From: Streptomyces sp. NRRL F-6131
GTDB lineage: Bacteria > Actinomycetota > Actinomycetes > Streptomycetales > Streptomycetaceae
NCBI GenBank assembly: GCA_000719695.1
Contig: JOHN01000056.1
Coordinates: forward strand, 1-63,998
DNA length: 63,998 nt
Direction of reading: 5' to 3'
The notes under the pieces were generated by a model. That model saw only the letters and a list, made by a program, of their open reading frames with translations, did not search any database and was not told where the DNA came from. The position numbers and the translations under genes are program-made. Shown in pieces: positions 42,814-51,441 of this stretch (within the stretch, counting starts at the first letter, position 1; every line of letters starts with the position of its first letter).

Positions 42814-43128
42814 CTTGGGATCCCTCCGGGCCGGGCCATGCCGATGGGCTGCCCGCCTTGCTTGCCGCGCCCCCTGTGGCGCTGCTTCACGATGTGAACC
42901 AGACGAATCCTATGGAGCCTCGGAGGTCCCGAAACCCCCATGCGAAATCAGGACGATTCCGTATCTGTATCGTTATCAACCCTCCCAGTATCATCACAAG
43001 CTGACGGGTAGCCAGAATTCTCGGATCATTCCGCTAACCGGAACAGGATTGCGCGTGCGGGCGCAACGACCTTCTCGATTCGCATATTTGTCGACAGTCG
43101 CACGACCCGTCCGACACCCGGTCACCCG
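42814..43128. other. AT-richer promoter region of surface protein gene
   Basis: About 315 bp between the surface protein start and the ssb-like stop, without a gene. Bases 42930-43100 are clearly lower in GC than the surroundings. On the minus strand a TAGGAT hexamer about 90 bp upstream of the surface protein ATG could be a minus-10 box; its minus-35 is poor. No repeat array was seen. Confidence 0.5.
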
Positions 43129-43662
43129 CTAGGCGCCACCCCCGCTTTCCCCCTCCGACGCCTTCCCGTCGCCGGCGCCCGCCGCCCGCCGACCGCGCAG
43201 GGCGTCCACGATCCACCCGGGCACCGCCTCGCCGAAGGTCGCCCCGCCCCCGTCGGCCGCCCCGTCCGCCGGGCCGCCCGCCGACCCGCCCCGCGCCGCC
43301 GGCGCCCAGGTGAACCTGGCCGTACCACGGCTCAGATCGTGCCCGACCGAACGGGCGTCGATCTCGACGCGGCTCCGCTTCGCCTCCCCCTCCGCCCACT
43401 CCCGCACCCTCAGCCGCCCGCTCACCACCACCGGGTCCCCCTTCGACAGCGAGCCGATCAGATGACCCGCCAGCGCCCGCCAGGCCGTCACCGTCAGCCA
43501 CTGCGTCTCGCCGTCGACCCAGCCCTCCCGGGCCCGGTCGTAGCGCCGCTCGGTCGAGGCGAGCCGGAAGTTCGCCACCGGCACCCCGCCGGGGGTCTGG
43601 GTGTACGTCACCTCCGTCGCGACATTTCCGATCACCGTCACCTGCGTCCCGTTCACCGCCAC
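43129..43662 (-). CDS. ssb: Single-stranded DNA-binding protein, SsbB-like
   Basis: A 177-residue OB-fold SSB. Residues 1-110 match the core: VIGNVATEVTYTQTPGGVPVANFRLASTERRYDRAREGWVDGETQWLTV, with WRALAGHLIGSLSKGDPVVVSGRLRVREW. The C-terminus is disordered, Gly/Ala-rich and ends ESGGGA; it lacks the acidic DxxPF tail that recruits replication partners. That fits the second streptomycete SSB (SsbB) and not the replicative SSB. The GTG at 43662 lies 8 nt after GGGAG; the longer reading to 43902 crosses intergenic DNA. DnaA-box-like sequences lie about 90-135 bp upstream. Confidence 0.92.
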   Translation of the reverse strand: MAVNGTQVTVIGNVATEVTYTQTPGGVPVANFRLASTERRYDRAREGWVDGETQWLTVTAWRALAGHLIGSLSKGDPVVVSGRLRVREWAEGEAKRSRVEIDARSVGHDLSRGTARFTWAPAARGGSAGGPADGAADGGGATFGEAVPGWIVDALRGRRAAGAGDGKASEGESGGGA

Positions 43663-44302
43663 GCTCCGTTCTCCCGGTTGCACCGTACGGAATCGACCGG
43701 TGCGGCTCGAGAGTGCGCTTCTCGGGAAATCCGCGCATGGTGGATCGGAAATCCTGTGGACAACTCGGGCCTGTGGAAAACGCCTGTCGCCCACAGGGGT
43801 GAATTTCGGCCTTTGTGTGACGACCGCACCCTCGGTCTGCGCGGCCATGACAACAAACCGCAGGCCAGCGGGGCGCCCCGGGACACCCGCCGGGGTGGCC
43901 ACGCCGACCGTCCCCCCACGTCATCCGACCGAAGGAACCCGAATACGGCCCCCCACCCGCGCCGATGCCGGGGCGGGTCGCGGCGCTTTCTCCGTGCCGA
44001 ATCCATAACGGGTGGGCAGACAGCCCCGTAACGAGTGCACAACGTCCGGCGCGGAACACCGCCAGACCGCTGCACTCACGGCCTTCACCTGCGATTATCG
44101 GACCGCTCCACCGAGGCCGACACACCAACGGCGGTGTCGTAACAGCCGGCCGAGGAACGGGACACCCTTATCCTGTCCCCTGACAGGGCAGGGGCCCGCC
44201 ACCCCCCACACCCCACCCTCAGCACGGGGACGGACAGCGGGCGCCACGCGCCCACCGCCCGATCCCGGCAACGGTCACGCCCTCCCGGGCGCCGCCCGTC
44301 CC
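43663..44302. other. Intergenic region upstream of ssb-like gene
   Basis: About 640 bp without a convincing gene on either strand. It contains the DnaA-box-like cluster at 43755-43795. The rest, including the stretch before the tRNA, shows no clear element beyond short palindromes. An sRNA cannot be excluded. Confidence 0.5.
43755..43795. promoter_or_regulatory. Cluster of DnaA-box-like sequences
   Basis: TGTGGACAA (43755-43763) is the exact complement of TTGTCCACA, the streptomycete DnaA box. TGTGGAAAA (43772-43780) is a close variant with 17-bp periodicity, and TCGCCCACA (43787-43795) is a weaker, inverted match. The cluster lies about 93-133 bp upstream of the ssb-like start. Confidence 0.55.
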
Positions 44303-44378
44303 GCCCCCATAGCTCAGCGGATAGAGCACCCGCCTTCTAAGCGGTAGGTCGCAGGTTCGAATCCTGCTGGGGGCGCCA
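44303..44378 (+). tRNA. tRNA-Arg (anticodon TCT)
   Basis: Cloverleaf with acceptor arms GCCCCCA and TGGGGGC, a D-stem region GCTC/GAGC, anticodon stem and loop CTTCTAA with TCT at 44336-44338, and T-arm GCAGGTTCGAATCCTGC. The discriminator base is G at 44375 and CCA is encoded at 44376-44378. It decodes AGA, and AGG by wobble, both rare in this GC-rich genome. Confidence 0.97.
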
Positions 44379-44691
44379 CGCACCACAGCCGCGCACCCGT
44401 CGCGCCGCGGCCACGCCCGGCAGTTCGCGCATTACCCGTACCGGTCAATTGCGGACGCCCCGAGGACCGGCCGACCGCCCCTTCGACACCGAACGCGCAT
44501 AACCCGTGACCATGCGTGTCATGCACTCTCCGAAAAGTCCCCGCCGGGGAATTCCGGTGCCGTGAACATCCGCCCCCACCGGCCCGCCACCGACCCGCCG
44601 CCCAACCTCGGCCGAACCTCGGCCGAACCCGGCCGGCCCCGGCCCCGAGGGCCTCCGGTCGGCACCGGCCCGAGGAGGCCCGGCGCCGGAG
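44379..44691. other. Intergenic region after tRNA-Arg
   Basis: About 310 bp between the tRNA and the end of a TetR gene. No reading frame with a plausible protein and no strong hairpin was found. No att-like repeat of the tRNA 3' end was seen within the window. Confidence 0.55.
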
Positions 44692-45306
44692 TCAGCCCGC
44701 GGCCAGCCCCGCCAGATAGGTGTCCAGCAGCTCCGTCTGCCGCTCCGCCGGGAACTCCGCCGGGGCGAACAGCGCCTGCACGACCAGACCCAGCACGAAG
44801 GCCTGCGCCCCCGCCGCGAGTTCCTCCGCGCGGGGCCCGGCCGGCAGCTCGCCGAGCCGCTGCGCGTCCGCGGCGCACTCCGTCAGCAGCCGCCGCGCCC
44901 GCGCGTACCGCGCCGCGTGCGCCTCGGCCAGCTCCGGGTCGGCCAGCGCGACGTCCCAGGAGCCGACCCAGATCCGGTTGCCGGCCCGCCCCGCCGCGTC
45001 CAGCGGCAGGACGTCGAGCAGCGCCGCCCGCAGCCGGGCCAGCCCCTCGGGCGGCGGCGGCCCCCCGTCGGCGGGCGCGAGCCGCCGCGGACGTTCCAGC
45101 GAACGCCGGTCCAGCAGCTCCAGCGCGTGCGCGACCAGCGCCTTCTTGCTGGGGAAGTAGTGCGTCAGCAGCCCGGTGGTGGCCCCCATCTCGGCGGCGA
45201 CGGCACGCAGCGTCAGCGCGTCGAAACCCCGGGTGGACAACACCCGCCAGACCGCCTCCGAGACTTCGGTTCGGCGGGCTTCATGATCTCCACGGGCCGG
45301 TGTCAT
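44692..45306 (-). CDS. TetR-family regulator
   Basis: A 204-residue TetR regulator. The helix-turn-helix (about 28-60) reads ALTLRAVAAEMGATTGLLTHYFPSKKALVAHAL. The rest is a divergent ligand domain with a Trp-containing helix (NRIWVGSWDVALADPEL). It is divergent from a GNAT gene across a near-perfect operator (45320-45337), so it probably represses itself and that gene. The ATG start lies 14 bp from the operator. The ligand is unknown. Confidence 0.92.
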   Translation of the reverse strand: MTPARGDHEARRTEVSEAVWRVLSTRGFDALTLRAVAAEMGATTGLLTHYFPSKKALVAHALELLDRRSLERPRRLAPADGGPPPPEGLARLRAALLDVLPLDAAGRAGNRIWVGSWDVALADPELAEAHAARYARARRLLTECAADAQRLGELPAGPRAEELAAGAQAFVLGLVVQALFAPAEFPAERQTELLDTYLAGLAAG

Positions 45307-45319
45307 GGGGTTATCTTAC

Positions 45320-45337
45320 GTACCAAACGTTTGTTAC
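45320..45337. promoter_or_regulatory. TetR-type operator GTACCAAACGTTTGTTAC
   Basis: An 18-bp near-perfect palindrome around AAACGTTT, with only one mismatched pair. It sits between the divergent TetR and GNAT genes. Confidence 0.75.
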
Positions 45338-45382
45338 GCATGACGCACCGATCGACCGACCCTCGTTGCGAAAGGCACGCCC

Positions 45383-45943
45383 ATGTTCGCCATCCCCCTC
45401 GCCGAGAACGCCGAGCTCCGCCCGCTGGAGCCGTGGCAGGCACCCGAGTACCTGGAGCACATCGAGCGCGGCCGGGCCCACATCGACGCCTGGATCAACT
45501 GGGCCGCCCTCGCCACCGACCTCGACTCGGCCCGCACCGTGCTCCAGCGCTACGCCGACCGGCAGGCCGCCGACGCCGCCCGGCTGTACGGCATCTGGCT
45601 GGACGGCACGCTGGTCGGCGGCGTGATGTTCGTGCAGTTCGACGCCAAGGGCGGCAACTGCGAGATCGGCGTCTGGACCGAGCCCGCCGGCGAGGGCCGA
45701 GGCCTGATCAGCACCGCCGTCCGGCACCTGATCGACTACGCCTTCACCGTCCGCGGCATGCACCGGATCGAGTGGCACAACAAGCCGCAGAACGTCCGCA
45801 GCCGGGCGGTCGCCCAGCGGATGGGCTTCACCCTGGAGGGCGTGCTGCGCGAGAGCTACCTGCACAACGGCACCCACCAGGACGGCGAGGTCTGGTCGCT
45901 GCTCACCCACGAGTGGAAGCCCCAGGGCGCCCCCACCGGCTGA
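45383..45943 (+). CDS. RimJ/RimL-family N-acetyltransferase
   Basis: A 186-residue GNAT of the RimJ/RimL type, transferring acetyl from acetyl-CoA to an amine. The N-terminal part matches (LRPLEPWQAPEYLEHIERG...), the acetyl-CoA loop is EGRGLISTAVRHLIDYAF (about 113-130), and MHRIEWHNKPQNVRSRAVAQRMGFTLEGVLRES (about 134-166) is the diagnostic RimJ/RimL C-terminal half. The substrate could be a protein N-terminus or an antibiotic. It is under the likely control of the divergent TetR. AAAGG precedes the ATG by 7 nt. Confidence 0.92.
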   Translation: MFAIPLAENAELRPLEPWQAPEYLEHIERGRAHIDAWINWAALATDLDSARTVLQRYADRQAADAARLYGIWLDGTLVGGVMFVQFDAKGGNCEIGVWTEPAGEGRGLISTAVRHLIDYAFTVRGMHRIEWHNKPQNVRSRAVAQRMGFTLEGVLRESYLHNGTHQDGEVWSLLTHEWKPQGAPTG

Positions 45944-45983
45944 GCCCCGCGCCGCGTCCGCCCCGGAGGGTCCGGGTCCGCCC

Positions 45984-47561
45984 TCAGACGGCCCGCTCCC
46001 CGGCCGTCGCCCCGCCCGCCGTCCCGGCCGGCCGCAGCCGCAGCGCCAGCAGCAGGGCCAGCACCATCACCCCGGCCGCCGAGAGGAAGACGGTGTCCAC
46101 CGCGTCCACGAAGCCCGCCACCGCGTGCTCCCGGGCCGCGCCGGTCAGCCGGCCGACCGCGCCCAGCGGCACCCCGGGCTCGGCGGCGGTGAACACCCGG
46201 GCCAGGACCGTGCCGAAGACCGCCGCACCCAGCGCGCTGCCGAGGGTCTGGAAGAACCGGACGCCGGTGGTGGCCACCCCCAGCTGGTGCGCCGGGGCGG
46301 CGAGCTGGACCACGGTGATCAGGTGCCCGATCAGCTGGCCCAGCCCCACGCCGAGCAGCAGCAGTTCGGCCCGGACCAGCCACAGCGACGTCCCCGGCCC
46401 GCTCAGCCCGAGCAGCAGCAGCGCCGTGGCGGAGCAGACGGCGCCCGCGGCCAGCACGGCGCGGACCGACACCCCCCGCGCCTCCAGCCGGTTGACCACC
46501 AGGCCGATCGCGGTCATCCCGACCGCCATCGGGATCAGGTAGAGGCTGGCCGAGGTCGCGGCGACGCCCCGGGCGACCTGGAGGTAGAGCATCACGTACA
46601 TGATCGCGCCCATCATCCCCATGCCGACCAGTCCCTGCAGCGCGAAGCCGATCCGGATCTCCGGGACCCGGAACAGCGAGAGGGGCAGCACCGGGTCGGC
46701 GGCGGTGGCCTGACGGCGGAGGAAGAGCACGAAGAGCAGCACGGTGGCCGCGGCCAGGCCGAGCAGCTGCGGGGAGGTCCAGCCACAGGTCCGGCCGCCC
46801 CACTCGGCGACCAGCAGCAGGCCGGTGACGGACGCGGCGGCCAGGGTGGCGCCGAGGAAGTCCAGCCCGCGCCGGCCGGTCCCGGCGGGCAGCCGCAGCA
46901 CCAGCGCCGCCCCGACCAGGAGCAGCAGGCCGATCGGCAGGTTGACGTAGAAGATCCAGCGCCAGTTCAGGTGTTCCGCGAGCAGTGCGCCGAGCAGCGG
47001 ACCGAGGGCCATCCCTCCGCCGGCGACGATCCCGCCCGCGCCACCGCCGCCGCCGGCCTCGTCCGGGTTCCTCAGCTGGGCCATCACCACCATGGTCACG
47101 CTCATCAGCCCGCCCCCGCCGATGCCCTGGACCGCCCGGAAGGCGATGAGCTGCTCCATCGAGCCGGCGGCGCCGCAGAGCGCCGAGCCGACCAGGAAGG
47201 TGGCGACCGCGCCGATCAGCACCCGCTTCGCCCCGTAGAGGTCGCAGAGCTTGCCGTAGAGCGGCAGCAGCGCGGTGGCGGCCAGCGCGAACGCGGTGAC
47301 CAGCCAGGGCAGTCGGTCGACGCCGTGGACCGGGTCGAGGTCCCGGACGATCGGCACGGTGGCCGCCGAGACGATGTTCGTGTCGAGTACCGCCAGCACG
47401 ATCGTGACCAGGCACAGCAGCATGCCCAGCTTGCGCTGCGGTTCGGTCATCAGCGCCGGAGCGGTCGGTGCCGACGCGGTCGCCCCGGGCGCGGTGGGTG
47501 CCGGTCCGGTCACCCCGGGCGCGGTCGGTGCCGGAGCGGTCGGCGGTGTGGTCACGGCCAT
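45984..47561 (-). CDS. MFS drug:H+ antiporter, DHA2 family
   Basis: A 525-residue membrane transporter of the EmrB/QacA type with fourteen predicted helices. The N-terminal 37 residues are a low-complexity PTAPGVT/APTAPG tail. Motif A-like LYGKLCDLYGAKRVLIG and motif C-type GGMALGPLLGALLAEHLNWRWIFYVNLPIGL are present, and motif B RAVQGIGGGG. It probably exports a toxic compound using the proton gradient. It is divergent from a TetR gene with the operator TTGACT/AGTCAA between them, the classic layout for a TetR-controlled exporter. Substrate unknown. Confidence 0.93.
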   Translation of the reverse strand: MAVTTPPTAPAPTAPGVTGPAPTAPGATASAPTAPALMTEPQRKLGMLLCLVTIVLAVLDTNIVSAATVPIVRDLDPVHGVDRLPWLVTAFALAATALLPLYGKLCDLYGAKRVLIGAVATFLVGSALCGAAGSMEQLIAFRAVQGIGGGGLMSVTMVVMAQLRNPDEAGGGGGAGGIVAGGGMALGPLLGALLAEHLNWRWIFYVNLPIGLLLLVGAALVLRLPAGTGRRGLDFLGATLAAASVTGLLLVAEWGGRTCGWTSPQLLGLAAATVLLFVLFLRRQATAADPVLPLSLFRVPEIRIGFALQGLVGMGMMGAIMYVMLYLQVARGVAATSASLYLIPMAVGMTAIGLVVNRLEARGVSVRAVLAAGAVCSATALLLLGLSGPGTSLWLVRAELLLLGVGLGQLIGHLITVVQLAAPAHQLGVATTGVRFFQTLGSALGAAVFGTVLARVFTAAEPGVPLGAVGRLTGAAREHAVAGFVDAVDTVFLSAAGVMVLALLLALRLRPAGTAGGATAGERAV

Positions 47562-47657
47562 CGGAAGTCCCCCTGGGGTCGCGGAAGTTCGGGTCGCGGT
47601 GGGCCCGGCGCCGGACCGGTCCGACCCGGCGGCGCGGCACCACCATGACAGGCTTTT

Positions 47658-47670
47658 TTGACTCAGTCAA
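47658..47670. promoter_or_regulatory. TetR-type operator TTGACTCAGTCAA
   Basis: Perfect inverted repeat with six-base arms around C, lying between the exporter and TetR starts. Strong candidate for the regulator binding site. Confidence 0.8.
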
Positions 47671-47712
47671 TTCTTCAGCCTGATACATCTTTGATCCTGG
47701 TACAGTCATGGC

Positions 47713-48393
47713 ATGACGAGAATCGAGGTCGACCCCGGGGCCGACATGGCCGGACTGGGCCTGCGGGAGCGCAAGAAGCTGCAGACCGCGATCCGGATCT
47801 GGCGGACCGCCATCGCCCTGTTCGCCGAACGCGGCTTCGACGACGTCTCGGTCGCCGAGATCGCCGCCGCCGCCGAGGTGTCCAAGATGACCGTCTTCAA
47901 CTACTTCGCGACCAAGGAGGACCTCGTCCTCGGGCCGATGGAGCAACACATCGGCGAGCCCGCCCGGGTGGTGCGCGAAGCGGCCCCGGACGTCCCGGCG
48001 GTCACCGCGCTGCACGCCCAGTACGTCACCGCGCTCGCCGCGTTCGACCCGGCGACCGGCCTGAGCGACCAGCAGCAGGTGGTCGACGTGATCCGTCTCG
48101 TCCACAGCACCCCCGTGCTGGCACAGCGGGCGCAGGCCGGGTTCGGCGCCGGGGCCCGGAAGGCGCTCGCCGCCGAGCTGCTCGCCCGGGACCCGGAGCA
48201 CGACCTGCTGCTCGCCCGGGTCGCCGCCGCCCAGCTGCTCGGCACCCGGCTGACCCTGACGGAGGAGAACCAGCGCCGCATGATGGCCGGCGATCGGGCG
48301 GCGGACGTCCTGCCCGAAGCCGTGGCCAACGCCGACCGGGCCTTCGGCCTGGCCGGCAACGGTCTCGGCGACTACGGCGCCACCCGGTCCTGA
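47713..48393 (+). CDS. TetR-family repressor of MFS exporter
   Basis: A 226-residue TetR regulator. The helix-turn-helix (about 38-75) is FDDVSVAEIAAAAEVSKMTVFNYFATKEDLVL. The C-terminal domain has a mostly helical ligand pocket (AQLLGTRLTLTEENQRRMM). It is divergent from the MFS exporter, which it presumably represses until its inducer binds. The ATG lacks an evident ribosome binding site, so a leaderless or weakly translated message is possible. It lies 56 bp before an enoyl-CoA hydratase gene, which may be read from the same promoter. Confidence 0.9.
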   Translation: MTRIEVDPGADMAGLGLRERKKLQTAIRIWRTAIALFAERGFDDVSVAEIAAAAEVSKMTVFNYFATKEDLVLGPMEQHIGEPARVVREAAPDVPAVTALHAQYVTALAAFDPATGLSDQQQVVDVIRLVHSTPVLAQRAQAGFGAGARKALAAELLARDPEHDLLLARVAAAQLLGTRLTLTEENQRRMMAGDRAADVLPEAVANADRAFGLAGNGLGDYGATRS

Positions 48394-48449
48394 GCCGCGC
48401 CGCCGGACTCTGGAAGAGTGGCCGCATCCACACCCTCCCGGAGGTGCCC

Positions 48450-49262
48450 ATGGCCACCCGGCCGCTGCTGACGCGCGACCGCGCCCCGCTGCCCACCGAG
48501 GCCGAGGGCCTCAACGCCCACGTCGGCGGGGACGGCGTCGCGGTGCTGGAGTTCGACCGCCCGCACTGCCGCAACGCCGTCACCCTGGCGATCTGGCAGG
48601 CCCTGCCGGAGGTGCTGAAGCGGCTGGCCGAGGAGCCGGGGGTGCGCGCCCTGCTGGTCACCGGCGCGGGCGGCACCTTCAGCGCCGGCGCCGACATCGA
48701 CGAACTGGCCGGGGTCTACGGCGATCCGGACCGCGCGGACGCCTACCACGCGATCAACGTCGCCGCCGAGGAGGCGCTGGCGGTCTTCCCGCACCCGACG
48801 CTCGCCGTGGTGCACGGCGCCTGCGTCGGCGGCGGCTGCCAGCTGGCGGTCGCCTGCGACCTGCGCTTCGTCGCCGAGGACGCCCGGCTCGGCATCACCC
48901 CGGCCAAGCTCGGCGTGGTCTACCCGGCGGTGCCCACCCTGCGACTGGCCCGGCTGGTCGGGCCGGCCCGCGCCAAGTACCTGCTGTTCTCCGGCGAGTT
49001 GCTGTCCGCCCCCGAGGCCGCCGCGCTCGGGCTGGCCGAACGCGTCCTGCCGGCCGCCGAACTGGACGCCGCGGCCCTGGAGTTCGCCCGGCTGCTGACC
49101 ACCCGCTCGCCGCAGACGATCGGCGCCGTCAAGGCCGCGCTGGCGGTGCCGCCGGAGCGGGCGGCCGAGGCCCTCGCCCCCTGGGAGCGCCGCTCCCGCG
49201 AGGCCCCGGACGTCCGCGAGGGGCTCGCCGCCTTCCTCGAACGCCGACCGCCCCGCTTCTGA
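48450..49262 (+). CDS. Enoyl-CoA hydratase/isomerase-family protein
   Basis: A 270-residue crotonase. The CoA-oxyanion segments are GAGGTFSAGADIDEL (about 73-87) and HGACVGGGCQLAVACDLRFVAEDARLGITPAKLGVVYP (about 125-162). The latter ends in the region where hydratases keep a catalytic glutamate (here PAKLG), so the exact reaction, hydration, isomerisation or thioester hydrolysis, is not sure. It follows the TetR gene by 56 bp, with GGAGG 5 nt before the ATG. Crotonases of this type work in fatty acid or aromatic catabolism. Confidence 0.9.
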   Translation: MATRPLLTRDRAPLPTEAEGLNAHVGGDGVAVLEFDRPHCRNAVTLAIWQALPEVLKRLAEEPGVRALLVTGAGGTFSAGADIDELAGVYGDPDRADAYHAINVAAEEALAVFPHPTLAVVHGACVGGGCQLAVACDLRFVAEDARLGITPAKLGVVYPAVPTLRLARLVGPARAKYLLFSGELLSAPEAAALGLAERVLPAAELDAAALEFARLLTTRSPQTIGAVKAALAVPPERAAEALAPWERRSREAPDVREGLAAFLERRPPRF

Positions 49263-49311
49263 CCGGGCGCCCGGACGGCCGCGGGGACGGCCGCGGGGAC
49301 GGTTCAGGCGC

Positions 49312-49371
49312 CGTACGAGCCGTACGAGCCGTACGGGCCGGGGCCGTACGGGCCGGGGCCGTACGGGCCGG
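49312..49371. repeat. CGTACG repeat array
   Basis: CGTACG occurs five times at 49312, 49321, 49330, 49345 and 49360, first with 9-bp and then with 15-bp spacing. Units are GCCGTACGA and CGTACGGGCCGGGGC. It lies between the crotonase stop and the PAP2-like gene. It may be a multi-site operator or a simple repeat. Confidence 0.8.
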
Positions 49372-49441
49372 AGCGGAGCCGATCAGGCCGATACGATCAT
49401 GCGACCGATTCGCAGCCGAACCCGCCTGGAGCACCACCGCG

Positions 49442-50041
49442 ATGACCACCGCGACGACCACCGACGCCCCCACGACGGCCCGGGCCCGGCGGATCACCGA
49501 CGGCCTGGAGCCGAAGAACGTGATCATCGCGATGCTGCTCCTGCTCGGCGGCCTCCGCTACGGCTGGACCGGCCTCGCCTGGGCGGCGTTCGCGGCCGTG
49601 TTCACCGCCGTCGTCCCGACCCTGTTCATCCACTACGGCATGCGCAGGGGCACCGTCGGCGACCGGCACGTCGGCCACCGGCAGCGGCGACTGACGCTCT
49701 TCCCGCTGATCATGGCCTCGGTGGCGACCGGCCTCGTGGTGATGCTCGTCGCGGACGCCCCGCGGGACCTGTCCGCGACGGTGGTGGCGATGCTCGCCTC
49801 CCTGGTCCCGATCCTGGTGATCACCGTCTGGTGGAAGATCTCCGTGCACACCGCCGTGGCGAGCGGCGCGACGGTCTGCCTGGCCGTCGCGCTCTCGCCC
49901 TGGTGGCTGCTGCTCTACCCGCTGGTCGCGGTGATCGGCTGGTCCCGGGTGGTGCTGCGGGACCACACCACCGCGCAGACGATCGCCGGCACGGTGGTGG
50001 GCGCGCTGTCGGCCGGGCTCACCTTCTGGGTCGCCCGCTGA
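49442..50041 (+). CDS. PAP2-like membrane protein
   Basis: A 199-residue integral membrane protein with five or six predicted helices. Its C-terminal half resembles the PAP2/phosphatidic-acid-phosphatase-like proteins of streptomycetes: KISVHTAVASG (about 133-143) takes the place of the PSGH box, and SRVVLRDHTTAQTIAGT matches the last SR...H box. The first KxxxxxxRP box is missing, so catalysis is uncertain. It follows the CGTACG array. GGAG lies 10 nt before the ATG. It reads alone. Confidence 0.75.
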   Translation: MTTATTTDAPTTARARRITDGLEPKNVIIAMLLLLGGLRYGWTGLAWAAFAAVFTAVVPTLFIHYGMRRGTVGDRHVGHRQRRLTLFPLIMASVATGLVVMLVADAPRDLSATVVAMLASLVPILVITVWWKISVHTAVASGATVCLAVALSPWWLLLYPLVAVIGWSRVVLRDHTTAQTIAGTVVGALSAGLTFWVAR

Positions 50042-50063
50042 CCCCCGGCCCGGCCGCCGACGG

Positions 50064-51281
50064 TCAGCGGATCGGCAGACCGGAGACGGCGCGGGCGATG
50101 ACCAGGCGCTGGATCTCGCTGGTCCCCTCGAAGATCGAGTAGATCGCGCTGTCCCGATGCATCCGCTCCACCGGGTACTCCCGGGTGAAGCCGTTGCCGC
50201 CGAGGACCTGCATCGCCTGCGCGGTGACCCACTTGGCGGTCTCGCCCGCGTAGAGCTTGGACATCGAGCCCTCGGCGGAGGTGAACGGCTGGTTGGTGGC
50301 GGCCATCCAGGAGGCCCGCCAGACCAGCAGCCGGGCCGCGTCGATCCGGGTCTTCATGTCGGCCAGCTGGAAGGCCACGCCCTGGTTGTCGATGATCGGA
50401 CGACCGAACTGCACCCGGGTCTTCGCGTAGTCCAGCGCCACCTCGTACGCGGCCCGGGCGATCCCGATCGCCTGCGCGCCGACGGCCGGCCGGGAGGCCT
50501 CGAAGGTGGCCATCGCGGCGTTCCGCCCGCCCTTGCGGACGCCCTCGCGGGCCCGGGCGAGGCGCTCGTCCAGCTTCTCCTTGCCGCCGAGCAGGCAGTG
50601 GCCGGGCACCCGGACGGAGTCCAGCACCACCTCGGCGGTGTGCGAGGCCCGGATGCCGTGCTTCTTGAACTTCTGGCCCTGGCTGAGGCCGGGCGTGCCG
50701 GGCGGCACCACGAAGGACGCCTGCCCGCGCGCGCCGAGCGCCGGGTCGACGGTGGCCACCACCACGTGGACGGCGGCGATCCCGCCGTTGGTGGCCCAGG
50801 TCTTGGTGCCGTTCAGCACCCACTCGCCGGTGGCCTCGTCGTGGACGGCCCGGGTGCGCAGCGCGGAGACGTCGGAGCCGGCGTCCGGCTCGGAGGAGCA
50901 GAAGGCGGCCACCTTGACGTCGTCCGGGGTGCCGAACATCTGCGGCGCCCAGGTGCCGATCTGCTCGTCGGTGCCGTTGGCGAGCACCGCGACGGCGGCG
51001 AGGGTGGTGCCGACGATGGACAGGCCGATGCCGGCGTCGCCCCAGAACAGCTCCTCCATGGCGATCGGGATGCCGACGCCGGAGGGGTCGAAGTACTGCT
51101 GGGCGTAGAAGTCGAGCGAGTAGATGCCGAGCTTGGCGGCCTCCTGGATGATCGGCCAGGGGGTCTCCTCGCGCTCGTCCCACTCGGCGGCGGCGGGCCG
51201 CATGACGTCGGCGGCGAAGCCGTGCAGCCAGTCGCGGACGGCGATCTGGTCCGGACCCGGGTCCAGCGAGAAGGTGCTCAT
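50064..51281 (-). CDS. Acyl-CoA dehydrogenase
   Basis: A 405-residue flavoprotein oxidising acyl-CoA at the alpha-beta bond. Features are FCSSEPDAGSDVSALRTRA (about 131-149), the FAD-binding segment WATNGG, and QFGRPIIDNQGVAFQLADMKTRI. The catalytic base region is MQVLGGNGFTREYPVERMHRDSAIYSIFEGTSEIQRLVIAR, with Glu in FEGTSEIQ. The ATG of MSTFSLDP has GGAGG 9 nt upstream. It is divergent from a TetR regulator with a perfect TGTTACC/GGTAACA operator in the interval, so it is the likely target, in fatty acid or related degradation. Confidence 0.93.
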   Translation of the reverse strand: MSTFSLDPGPDQIAVRDWLHGFAADVMRPAAAEWDEREETPWPIIQEAAKLGIYSLDFYAQQYFDPSGVGIPIAMEELFWGDAGIGLSIVGTTLAAVAVLANGTDEQIGTWAPQMFGTPDDVKVAAFCSSEPDAGSDVSALRTRAVHDEATGEWVLNGTKTWATNGGIAAVHVVVATVDPALGARGQASFVVPPGTPGLSQGQKFKKHGIRASHTAEVVLDSVRVPGHCLLGGKEKLDERLARAREGVRKGGRNAAMATFEASRPAVGAQAIGIARAAYEVALDYAKTRVQFGRPIIDNQGVAFQLADMKTRIDAARLLVWRASWMAATNQPFTSAEGSMSKLYAGETAKWVTAQAMQVLGGNGFTREYPVERMHRDSAIYSIFEGTSEIQRLVIARAVSGLPIR

Positions 51282-51305
51282 GGGTGGGTGCCTCCGAAGA
51301 AGGGT

Positions 51306-51344
51306 GCGACCGAAGGTTCGACCGAAAGGTGCGACCGACCGGGG
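51306..51344. repeat. GCGACCGAA-type direct repeats
   Basis: GCGACCGAAGG, TCGACCGAAAGG and GCGACCGACCGG follow each other between the acyl-CoA dehydrogenase start and its operator. This is leader DNA of the dehydrogenase. Confidence 0.6.
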
Positions 51345-51361
51345 TGTTACCACCGGTAACA
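51345..51361. promoter_or_regulatory. TetR-type operator TGTTACC-ACC-GGTAACA
   Basis: Seven-base perfect arms around ACC. A further GGTAACC half-site lies at 51384-51390. Located between the divergent dehydrogenase and TetR genes. Confidence 0.8.
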
Positions 51362-51441
51362 TCGTCGGAGTCTGCTACTGCTTGGTAACCGGTGTCAACG
51401 CCGGCGCCGGAACGTCCGGCACGGAAGCGAAGGAACAGCGC

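Noticed and set aside
43129..43902. The longer ssb-like start at 43902
   Set aside because: It would add about 80 residues before the OB fold with no homology and cross the DnaA-box region. The GTG at 43662 has a good ribosome binding site and gives a normal N-terminus.
44303..44691. tRNA-Arg as an integrative element attachment site
   Set aside because: No integrase gene and no repeat of the tRNA 3' end was seen nearby. An element outside the window cannot be excluded.
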